Assembly (NCBI GenBank): GCA_030151635.1
Contig: JASLDF010000141.1
Span: 1 to 13,658 of the forward strand
From: Bacteroides sp.
GTDB taxonomy: Bacteria; Bacteroidota; Bacteroidia; Bacteroidales; Bacteroidaceae
Direction: 5' to 3'
Length of the DNA: 13,658 nucleotides
Shown here: piece by piece, positions 7,809-13,658 of the stretch
Layout of the letters: the number at the start of each line of letters is the position of its first letter
Numbering within the stretch: the stretch's first letter is position 1
The notes under the pieces: generated by a model
Databases searched by the model: none
What the model was told of the DNA's origin: nothing
The model's input: only the letters and a program-made list of their open reading frames with translations
Made by a program: the position numbers and the translations under genes

Positions 7809-10115
7809 ATGAAAATGAAACTTTTTACTCTTTTAACTGCACTGGGAGGGTTGTGTCTGTCGGCATGTACAAGCTGCAACGATGCCGAGCCTAAAGTTAT
7901 TTTAGGCGAGTTTAACACAGGAGACTCAAATCAAATTCTAGATGACATTAAAATTACTATTGCAAGAGGTGATGCTTCTTCATTTCAGCAAGGAAGCAAC
8001 ATTGAGAAATCTTTCGATGGCGATTTTAATACCATTTACCACTCCAGTTGGAACAATAAAGGAGAAAATTACTTCCCCATTACGCTAACCTACCATTTTG
8101 ATGACCCACAAGAAATAGACTACTTTATATATACGCCTAGACCTAGTGGTGGCAATGGAAATTTCAAAGAGACGGATATTTTATTTTCGGAGGATGGAGA
8201 AAAGTTTATAAAATTACTAGAAAAAGACTTTAAAGGTACGAGCACTGCAACACGTGTAACCTTTGAAAAACCATTGACTAAGGCAAAAGCAATTCAATTT
8301 ATAGTTAAATCGGGGGCTGGAGATGGTCAAGGTTTTGCAACTTGTGCAGAAATGGAGTTTTTTCGTAAAAACGATAAGAATTACAATCCACTCAACCTAT
8401 TTACGGACGAAACGTGTTCGGAGTTAAAGGCCAATGTAAATTTGAATGCGATTGAAGCATGTCCAAATCCTTTTTATAGAAACATCGCATTATATATTCA
8501 TCAAGATGTGTATCCAGCCGATTTTAGAATTGCCAACTACAAGGCTTACCCTCATCCAGATGTACAATCTGATACACATAAAACTAATCCATATAGCTTA
8601 TTAGACAATGCAACCGGTATGACTGTGTCAAATGGTGAAGAGCTAATTGCGTTTGTTGGCGACACACATGGTACAGATATTAGTTTGTGTGTGATAAACT
8701 TTGATACACCAGGAGCAGACGGATTTAACTCAAAACAGATTTATCCATTGATTGAAGGTACTAACAAAATAAAAATGCGTAGCAAAGGCCTAGTTTACGT
8801 ATACTACCACCTGCATAGTTTAAAAGAAGCTGAAGCTGCTAAAGATATAAAAATTCACTTTGCAACTGGAAAAGTGAATGGATACTTTGACAGCACAAAG
8901 CACACAGAACAAGAGTGGACAACTTTGTTGGAAAAAGCAGATCATAAGTACTTTGACGTACTTGGTGAATATGCTCACTTAACTTTCCCAACTTCAAGAT
9001 TTAGAAATTCTACACCAAATGGAAAAGCTCTAATTGATGTTTACGATAAATTGGTAAGGAGTGAAATGGAGTTAATGGGACTTTACAAATTCGATAAAGT
9101 GTTCAAGAACAGAATGTACTTTAATGTGATTTACACTTCATATATGTATGCGACTGCCTATCATACAGCATACAATGATAATACATTAGGGGAACTATGC
9201 AATGCAGAGAGATTGATCCAATCTCCATGGGGGCCTGCTCACGAAGTGGGACACTGTAATCAAACTCGTCCAGGTCTAAAATGGTTGGGTACAACAGAAG
9301 TAACGAACAACATAATGTCAGAATATATCCAAACAAGCATCTTTGGTCAAGGGTCTAGAATTCAAGTTGAAAACATGGGAAAACACTATGTAAATCGCTA
9401 TTCTAAAGCATGGACTAGCATCATAGCTGCAAAAGCCCCTCATTCATATTTTTCTAGCATTAATGAAAAAAATGGAAGCGATGTATTCTGTAAACTTGTT
9501 CCATTTTGGCAGTTAGAGTTATACTTTGGCCGTGTGCTAGGTAGAACACCGTTAGAACAAGAAGATAAAGGTGGTTTCTATCCAGAAGTTTATGAGCATG
9601 TTCGCACTAATCCAAATTTGAATGATGCTGGAAGTCAACAGTTAGAATTTGTATACATTGCTAGTAAGATAGCTGGATATAACTTGCTCGATTTCTTTTC
9701 TAAGTGGGGATTCCTTACACCGGTAAATGTTGAAATCGATGATTATGGCAAAGGTATGATGACAATTACCCAAAATCAAATTGAAACAATGAAAGCTAAG
9801 GTTAATGCACTTGGTTTACCAAAATTAGATGTAGCTATCGAATATATATCTGATAATACTTGGGAACTTTTCAAAGTTAAACCAAACGTAGTTAAAGGGA
9901 CTGCGACTGTAGAAAACAATAAACTAAACTTTAAGGATTGGAAGAATGTTTTAACATTCGAAATTGCAAATGATAAAGGTGATCTTGTGTTTATTTGTAG
10001 TGGCGAAAATAATCCTTCTACTACAGCATCATTCGAAGTGCCTTTTAAATGGGACAACACTTATAAAGTGAATGCTGTTGCTGTTGATGGAACACGAACA
10101 TTAGTTACTTTTTAA
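7809..10115 (+). CDS. M60-family (enhancin/mucinase-like) zinc metallopeptidase lipoprotein with N-terminal F5/8C domain
   Basis: A 768-residue lipoprotein; the signal peptide ends in LSAC with Cys20 lipidated. Residues about 45-187 form an F5/8 type C (CBM32-like) domain (SFDGDFNTIYHSSW at 68-81, FIYTPRPSGGNGNF, DILFSEDGEKF). A beta-rich region follows (about 195-400), then the M60 catalytic domain. The gluzincin motif AHEVGH gives His478, Glu479 and His482, and 14 residues later comes Glu497 in TTEVT, fitting HExxH-x(8-28)-E. A C-terminal Ig-like region covers about 650-768. Characterised M60 enzymes such as B. theta BT4244 cleave the backbone of O-glycosylated, mucin-type proteins while reading the glycan; a similar role is inferred here. 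BT4244 also carries a BACON domain, which I do not see in this shorter protein. The gene lies 115 bases after the preceding stop, across a terminator, so expression may differ from SusCD. The catalytic call is firm, the substrate inferred. Confidence 0.92.
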   Translation: MKMKLFTLLTALGGLCLSACTSCNDAEPKVILGEFNTGDSNQILDDIKITIARGDASSFQQGSNIEKSFDGDFNTIYHSSWNNKGENYFPITLTYHFDDPQEIDYFIYTPRPSGGNGNFKETDILFSEDGEKFIKLLEKDFKGTSTATRVTFEKPLTKAKAIQFIVKSGAGDGQGFATCAEMEFFRKNDKNYNPLNLFTDETCSELKANVNLNAIEACPNPFYRNIALYIHQDVYPADFRIANYKAYPHPDVQSDTHKTNPYSLLDNATGMTVSNGEELIAFVGDTHGTDISLCVINFDTPGADGFNSKQIYPLIEGTNKIKMRSKGLVYVYYHLHSLKEAEAAKDIKIHFATGKVNGYFDSTKHTEQEWTTLLEKADHKYFDVLGEYAHLTFPTSRFRNSTPNGKALIDVYDKLVRSEMELMGLYKFDKVFKNRMYFNVIYTSYMYATAYHTAYNDNTLGELCNAERLIQSPWGPAHEVGHCNQTRPGLKWLGTTEVTNNIMSEYIQTSIFGQGSRIQVENMGKHYVNRYSKAWTSIIAAKAPHSYFSSINEKNGSDVFCKLVPFWQLELYFGRVLGRTPLEQEDKGGFYPEVYEHVRTNPNLNDAGSQQLEFVYIASKIAGYNLLDFFSKWGFLTPVNVEIDDYGKGMMTITQNQIETMKAKVNALGLPKLDVAIEYISDNTWELFKVKPNVVKGTATVENNKLNFKDWKNVLTFEIANDKGDLVFICSGENNPSTTASFEVPFKWDNTYKVNAVAVDGTRTLVTF

Positions 10116-10163
10116 GTATTTCATTTCGTAGATGTCGTTCTATACTAAATATAAAGTTAATAT

Positions 10164-10199
10164 AAGAGTGGTTGAGCAGTAATGCCAACCACTCTTTTT
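10164..10199 (+). terminator. Intrinsic terminator after the M60 peptidase gene
   Basis: AAGAGTGGTTG (10164-10174) and CAACCACTCTT (10186-10196) are an 11-base perfect inverted repeat with an 11-base loop. Five T residues (10195-10199) overlap and follow the right arm. It lies 48 bases past the stop codon and ends the glycoprotein-utilisation block. Confidence 0.9.
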
Positions 10200-10234
10200 A
10201 CTTCCTAAAGTAACCTTTTTCTTTAGAAGTAAAA
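10196..10234. repeat. Second long hairpin overlapping the T-tract of the M60 terminator
   Basis: TTTTACTTCCTAAAG (10196-10210) pairs with CTTTAGAAGTAAAA (10221-10234) over 14 base pairs with one bulged C and a 10-base loop. Its left arm contains the T-tract of the preceding terminator, so the two structures compete for the same bases. It could be a backup or minus-strand terminator, or a 3'-end stabilising structure; the function is not known. Confidence 0.65.
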
Positions 10235-10821
10235 TTATCAAAATACTCTAACTATCCGCTCCTAAAGAAGAGTTAATAAAACATCGCAAGAAAGGCATCT
10301 ATAGAAAATGAAAGCCAGAGTAAAGAATTAGTGACAAGTTTTAAACAATGAACGAACTAAATCCAAAGGCACCTTGCATAGTACAAAGTAGAACGAGGAG
10401 ACGTATCTTGAAATGTTGTAGCGGTGATATAAGGAAATTGAGAATTTGTGAACAGTAACAAAGAAGGCTTCGAATAGGCGAATAGAGATATCTTTAATTC
10501 TAAAAAGTTGAAATAAACAGTGAATAAAATCACTTGCTTTAATGTAGTTGCACACACCAGCAGCGAGAATTATAGGTCTATCCCTATTAGGTAGTTTATA
10601 TATAGGACCTGTACAAAAAAGCACAGCTTAACGAATGAACTGAGCTTCTGTTTTCAATTGCAGTGAATGGATTAATTATACTACAGCCTGCTTTTTCTAC
10701 ATCTATTGTGTGTTATAAAGGGTATAAATAGCCATCAATGTATAGAGGGTAGATGATCGTTTATCAAAACCATCAGCAGAAAAACACCTGTTTAGTAAAG
10801 ACCTTTTAATACGTTGAAAAA
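10235..10821. other. Intergenic region of about 590 bases with no recognisable gene
   Basis: Neither strand gives a protein that looks real. The longest open frame (98 codons, minus strand, 10328-10624) is rich in Phe, Leu, Tyr and Cys with no domain, signal or good start context. Downstream of the PAP2 stop, on its strand, I read only a short open stretch of about 40 codons. Possible structure includes the hairpin at 10615-10647 and an AGGTC/GACCT pairing around 10573-10610. The segment may hold a small RNA, decayed genes or simply long untranslated ends of the converging genes. Confidence 0.55.
10615..10647 (-). terminator. Possible terminator of the PAP2 transcript
   Basis: Arms AAGCACAG (10619-10626) and CTGAGCTT (10640-10647) pair with one central mismatch. 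On the minus strand a run of six T residues follows. It lies about 175 bases beyond the PAP2 stop codon, further than usual, so the call is tentative. One arm is identical to the terminator arm at window position 5-12. Confidence 0.4.
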
Positions 10822-11484
10822 TTACAATACCGAGCTATAAACCATCAAACTGAAGATATAGGAAATAATGATAATCACGAATACGTTAACGTTCTGCGGA
10901 GTCAAGATTCTACGTGTGCCCTCTTTCGTGCGAACTACGTAAAGTTTGTATGCCTGATACATTAACGAACCAATAACAACACCCGAAAGTGCACCAGTTA
11001 CCACATCTGATATGAAATGAACGCCCAGGTAAACACGAGAATACGAGATGATGAAAGCGATGGTAAAGATGGCAATGGTATAGCAACGTTTCTTAAAAAG
11101 CAACGCACTGATGGTTGCAAAGCCAAACGCATTACTAGCATGGCTCGAAATGAAACCATATTTACCCCCACGGTAGTTGAACAGCGTGCGAACTTCTTCC
11201 GCAAAATCGGGATGGTGAGTGGGACGAAGACGTGTGAAAATTGGTTTGCAAACACTTGATGAGAATTGATCGCAAAACACAAAAACAAGTGTAATAACAA
11301 CGATTATGGCGAACCATTCTCGCTTATTTTTATTGCGCACAAGTAGAACTAGTAGGAGTGCAAACAAGGGAATCCATGCTTGAGTTTTTGAAGCCAACCA
11401 CATGAAATTATCTAGGAATGTGGTATTCGAGTGGTTAATCAAGAAAAATAAACTTCTTTCGTAAGGTAAGATACTTTCGACCAT
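10822..11484 (-). CDS. PAP2-superfamily membrane phosphatase (lipid phosphatase type)
   Basis: A 220-residue polytopic membrane protein of the PAP2 (type 2 phosphatidic acid phosphatase) superfamily. All three phosphatase motifs are visible. C1 is KPIFTRLRP (Lys80, Arg87, Pro88; KX6RP). C2 is SSHAS (His115 in place of the usual PSGH). C3 is SRVYLGVHFISD (Arg150, nucleophile-site His156, Asp160). Hydrophobic segments lie at about 33-50, 57-75, 117-130, 134-149, 163-176 and 200-217, so five or six membrane spans with the active site on the periplasmic face. Candidate substrates are undecaprenyl pyrophosphate, phosphatidylglycerol phosphate or the lipid A phosphates; LpxE/LpxF-type lipid A phosphatases of this superfamily are known in Bacteroidota, but the sequence alone does not decide between these. 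It is divergent from the response regulator gene across 409 bases. The family is sure, the substrate is not. Confidence 0.92.
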   Translation of the reverse strand: MVESILPYERSLFFLINHSNTTFLDNFMWLASKTQAWIPLFALLLVLLVRNKNKREWFAIIVVITLVFVFCDQFSSSVCKPIFTRLRPTHHPDFAEEVRTLFNYRGGKYGFISSHASNAFGFATISALLFKKRCYTIAIFTIAFIISYSRVYLGVHFISDVVTGALSGVVIGSLMYQAYKLYVVRTKEGTRRILTPQNVNVFVIIIISYIFSLMVYSSVL

Positions 11485-11646
11485 TAAATTGGGTACTTAG
11501 CGCCTAAACTCAAAGCTTTTTTTGAATTTAGTACGTGTTTTACTATTTTTAAATAACTATTCTCAAGTATTAGCGGTATCATTTGTCCCCTTTTAACGCT
11601 GAATGTCTTATCTTTAACAGCCGTAACGCACATATACTAATAGGGG

Positions 11647-11681
11647 TACATTTTGTTGCATTGCTAATGGCAACAAATGTA
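11647..11681. promoter_or_regulatory. Long imperfect dyad (possible operator) between divergent PAP2 and response regulator genes
   Basis: TACATTTTGTTGC (11647-11659) is repeated inverted as GCAACAAATGTA (11670-11681), with one extra T in the left arm. Pairing can continue inward (CATT with AATG around a GCT loop). No T-tract follows on either side, so a terminator is unlikely. On the minus strand the right arm reads TACATTTG, a match to the -7 consensus TAnnTTTG, about 190 bases before the PAP2 ATG. A regulator bound here could affect both genes (inference). Confidence 0.45.
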
Positions 11682-11744
11682 AAACTCAATTTTGTAGAAA
11701 TTTTGAATGTTTGTTTTTTCTGATTATTCAATCTAAATTTCAGA

Positions 11745-11752
11745 TATGTTTG
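11745..11752 (+). promoter_or_regulatory. Candidate -7 box for the two-component operon
   Basis: TATGTTTG matches TAnnTTTG exactly. The nearest TTTG upstream (11710-11713) is too far for a standard -33 element; a TTTTCTG at about 11716-11722 is closer to the right spacing. This would give a leader of about 135 bases before the ATG at 11894. Confidence 0.4.
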
Positions 11753-11881
11753 CGATATTTACGAAACAAAAAGGTTAGTGCCATCAATTATTTCAAACAA
11801 GGAGATTGATAGCTTTAAAACTAGATATAACCAGCATAACCAGGAAATTCGCTTGAAATTTGGCAATATAAAGCGAAGAAT

Positions 11882-11887
11882 AAGGAG
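11882..11887 (+). promoter_or_regulatory. Shine-Dalgarno-like ribosome binding site of the response regulator
   Basis: AAGGAG sits 6 bases before the ATG at 11894. It supports this start, and it is notable because the other genes here have AT-rich leaders without such a motif. Confidence 0.6.
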
Positions 11888-11893
11888 AAGGAC

Positions 11894-12568
11894 ATGAAAA
11901 TCTTAATTATAGAGGACGAACGAGAGTTGTCGCACGATATTTCGACGTACCTATCAACCGATAATTATTTGTGCGAGCAAGCCTATACATTTGACGAAGC
12001 GATTGATAAAATATCATTCTATTCGTACGACTGTATTTTGCTGGATTTAAGCTTGCCTGGGGGCGATGGTTTAAAGATTTTGGACGATATTAAACGCCGT
12101 AACTTAGACAGTGGTGTTATTATTATTTCGGCACGTGGATCGCTAGACGACCGTATTGAAGGGCTAAAAGTTGGTGCAGACGATTACTTAGCCAAACCCT
12201 TCTCGTTATCGGAATTGAGTATTCGTATCTACGCATTGATGCGCCGCAAACAGTTCGCCAATTGCAATGTATTTCGTTCAACTAACCTCGAAATTAATCT
12301 ACTCTCAAAATCTGTATCTACAGATGATAAAGTTATTTCATTAACCAAATCGGAGTACGATTTATTACTCTTCCTCCTGGGAAATAAAAACCGTGTGGTG
12401 TCGAAAAACTCCATTGCCGAGCACCTCTCGGGCGATATGGCAGATATGCTAGACAGCCACAATTTTGTATATGCACACATCAAAAATCTTAAGGCGAAGC
12501 TTACAGAGGCTGGGTGTGAAAGTTGTATTAAAACCGTTTATGGAACGGGCTATCAATGGATGGAATGA
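11894..12568 (+). CDS. OmpR/PhoB-family response regulator
   Basis: A 224-residue DNA-binding response regulator. The receiver domain covers residues 1 to about 115: acidic pair Glu7/Asp8, phospho-acceptor Asp51 in ILLDLSLPGGDG, switch Ser79 in IIISARG, and Lys101-Pro102 in LAKPFS, all as expected for an active receiver. Residues about 127-223 form the winged-helix output domain (LTKSEYDLLLFLL, VVSKNSIAEHLSG, the recognition region NFVYAHIKNLKAKL, and the wing IKTVYGTGYQW). It would bind DNA as a dimer after phosphorylation by the histidine kinase encoded next, whose ATG overlaps its stop codon (ATGA). A Shine-Dalgarno-like AAGGAG supports the start. The regulon is unknown; the divergent PAP2 gene and its own promoter are the nearest candidates. 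Confidence 0.96.
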   Translation: MKILIIEDERELSHDISTYLSTDNYLCEQAYTFDEAIDKISFYSYDCILLDLSLPGGDGLKILDDIKRRNLDSGVIIISARGSLDDRIEGLKVGADDYLAKPFSLSELSIRIYALMRRKQFANCNVFRSTNLEINLLSKSVSTDDKVISLTKSEYDLLLFLLGNKNRVVSKNSIAEHLSGDMADMLDSHNFVYAHIKNLKAKLTEAGCESCIKTVYGTGYQWME

Positions 12569-13658
12569 AAAGCTTACTGAATAAAAACATATCGCAGTTT
12601 CTACTCTACACAACACTTATTTTAATTGGGTGTTCGCCAGTTTTCTACTTCGTAATGAAACATTACTATACGGAAGATTTGGACGAGTTAATCATTTACC
12701 GGAGTAATGATTTTAAGAAACACATGTTGCCGGAATTTGGACTGGACGAGGTGCGAACTTGGAACCTATATAACGAGGATATTAAGGTACTCTACCCTAA
12801 CCTAGAAACCGTTGTTGACGAACCTGTTGAAGAGTATTTGTACAATAAATCGGAGGGACACAACATTTACTATCGCCTTTACTACACGAATATAGACATT
12901 GAAGGACAGCCATTTCTACTGATGTCGCGCATCCCCATGATTGAGGCAAAAGACATGGTGATAAACCTTAGTTTTCAATACCTAATTATTTTCTCCGTAT
13001 TGCTTTTTTCGCTTACGATTGTGCAACGAATCATCTCGAAAAAGCTATGGGGTACCTTCTATGATAGTTTAAGAAAAATTGAAACTTTTAGCTTGGAACA
13101 AGGCACTGTACCCGAGTTCGCCGAAACAAACATTACAGAGTTTACTAGGCTCAATGAAATGCTTTCTAAGCTCATTAAAAACAATGTAATTATCTACAAA
13201 CAACAGAAGGAGTTTATCGAAAATGCATCGCACGAATTGCAAACGCCCCTGGCTGTGTTTCAGTCTAAATTAGACATTTTACTTCAGGATTCAAACCTAA
13301 CCGAATCGCAAAGTAAAACCATACAAATGCTCTACAATACTTCTTCAAGACTGAGCCGTTTAAACAAAAACCTCTTGCTATTGGCTAAGATTGATAACGA
13401 GCAGTTTAAAGATTTGAAGGTGATTAACTTCATTGAGACACTAGACAGTCAACTGGGTTTCTTAATTGAATTGGCAGAGAACAATGGATTGCACGTATCG
13501 GTTCATTTCAATAACGCCTTGACAATCCATGCCAATACCACCCTGCTGGAGAGCTTAATTAACAACCTCATCGTTAATGCAATTAAACACAACAAACCAG
13601 AGGGGTCGATCTACATAACTGTGGATGGTAATACCTTTACAGTGAGCAACACGGGTAC
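12565..13658 (+). CDS. Sensor histidine kinase, cut off at its 3' end by the window
   Basis: The reading frame opens at ATG 12565, overlapping the response regulator stop in ATGA, and stays open for 364 codons to the window end, so the C-terminus is missing. Residues about 11-31 (FLLYTTLILIGCSPVFYFV) and 136-154 are membrane spans framing a periplasmic sensor region of about 100 residues that I do not recognise. Then come a short HAMP-like linker, the HisKA dimerisation helix with FIENASHELQTPL (phosphorylated His223), and the start of the ATPase domain: N-box LINNLIVNAIKHN (Asn338) and the G1 segment VSNTG at the end. Asn in place of the usual Asp of the G1 box is common in Bacteroidota kinases of this type. 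It should phosphorylate Asp51 of the upstream regulator. The signal sensed is unknown. Confidence 0.94.
   Translation, partial: MKSLLNKNISQFLLYTTLILIGCSPVFYFVMKHYYTEDLDELIIYRSNDFKKHMLPEFGLDEVRTWNLYNEDIKVLYPNLETVVDEPVEEYLYNKSEGHNIYYRLYYTNIDIEGQPFLLMSRIPMIEAKDMVINLSFQYLIIFSVLLFSLTIVQRIISKKLWGTFYDSLRKIETFSLEQGTVPEFAETNITEFTRLNEMLSKLIKNNVIIYKQQKEFIENASHELQTPLAVFQSKLDILLQDSNLTESQSKTIQMLYNTSSRLSRLNKNLLLLAKIDNEQFKDLKVINFIETLDSQLGFLIELAENNGLHVSVHFNNALTIHANTTLLESLINNLIVNAIKHNKPEGSIYITVDGNTFTVSNTG

Larger units (their letters stand above)
11485..11893. other. 409-base divergent promoter region between PAP2 and the two-component system
   Basis: There is no coding sequence. It contains the start regions of both divergent transcripts, a long imperfect dyad at 11647-11681, a plus-strand -7-like box at 11745-11752 and a Shine-Dalgarno-like sequence just before the response regulator. 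The stretch 11500-11640 shows only AT-rich sequence with no clear motif. Confidence 0.6.

Noticed and set aside
10328..10624. 98-codon minus-strand open frame in the long intergenic region
   Set aside because: The composition is Phe/Leu/Tyr/Cys-rich with no domain, signal or start context. It overlaps a second open frame in another phase and ends without a matching transcript signal.
11017..11259. 80-codon plus-strand frame across the PAP2 gene
   Set aside because: It is antisense to the intact PAP2 motifs C1-C3 and has no features of its own.
1..13658. CRISPR array, tRNA/rRNA, IS element, phage or toxin-antitoxin pair
   Set aside because: No regular spaced repeats, cloverleaf-like segments, transposase or integrase motifs, terminal inverted repeats or paired small genes were seen by eye.

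Overview
The window looks like a chromosomal segment of an AT-rich member of the phylum Bacteroidota, most likely order Bacteroidales/Marinilabiliales. This rests on the SusC/SusD pair, lipoproteins with short Bacteroidota-style signal peptides, AT-rich leaders without Shine-Dalgarno sequences before most genes, and a histidine kinase of the Bacteroidota type. I would not name a genus from this sequence alone. No tRNA, rRNA, CRISPR array, insertion sequence or other mobile element was found.

Layout. (1) At 1-1051, on the minus strand, lies a lipoprotein with an apparent DUF4369-like N-terminus and a thioredoxin-like C-terminus that has lost its redox cysteines, followed by an intrinsic terminator at the window edge. 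(2) A 650-base AT-rich intergenic region separates it from the next block. (3) At 1702-10115, on the plus strand, lie four genes: a SusC-type TonB-dependent transporter, a SusD-type surface lipoprotein, a lipoprotein with an Fn3-like domain plus an F5/8 type C (CBM32-like) domain, and an M60-family (enhancin/O-glycopeptidase type) metallopeptidase lipoprotein that carries its own F5/8 type C domain. Strong hairpin terminators follow genes three and four. (4) About 620 bases without a recognisable gene follow, starting with a second long hairpin. (5) At 10822-11484, on the minus strand, lies a PAP2-superfamily membrane phosphatase. (6) Divergent from it, on the plus strand, is a two-component system: an OmpR-type response regulator overlapping by 4 bases a membrane sensor histidine kinase that runs off the window.

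How the genes may work together. Genes of block 3 look like a very small polysaccharide-utilisation-type locus aimed at glycoproteins. The M60 peptidase and the F5/8C lipoprotein would bind glycans on a mucin-like substrate, the peptidase would cut the protein backbone, and SusD/SusC would capture and import the released glycopeptides or glycans. The layout resembles the Bacteroides thetaiotaomicron locus around BT4244 (M60 peptidase), but no glycoside hydrolase or dedicated regulator is visible here. The terminator between the third gene and the peptidase suggests the peptidase is made at a lower level or from its own promoter. The PAP2 enzyme and the two-component system share an upstream region with a long imperfect dyad, so co-regulation is possible but unproven. 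I see no clear new defence or mobile system; the most notable items are the enzyme-poor glycoprotein locus, the cysteine-less thioredoxin-like lipoprotein and the structured noncoding segments.
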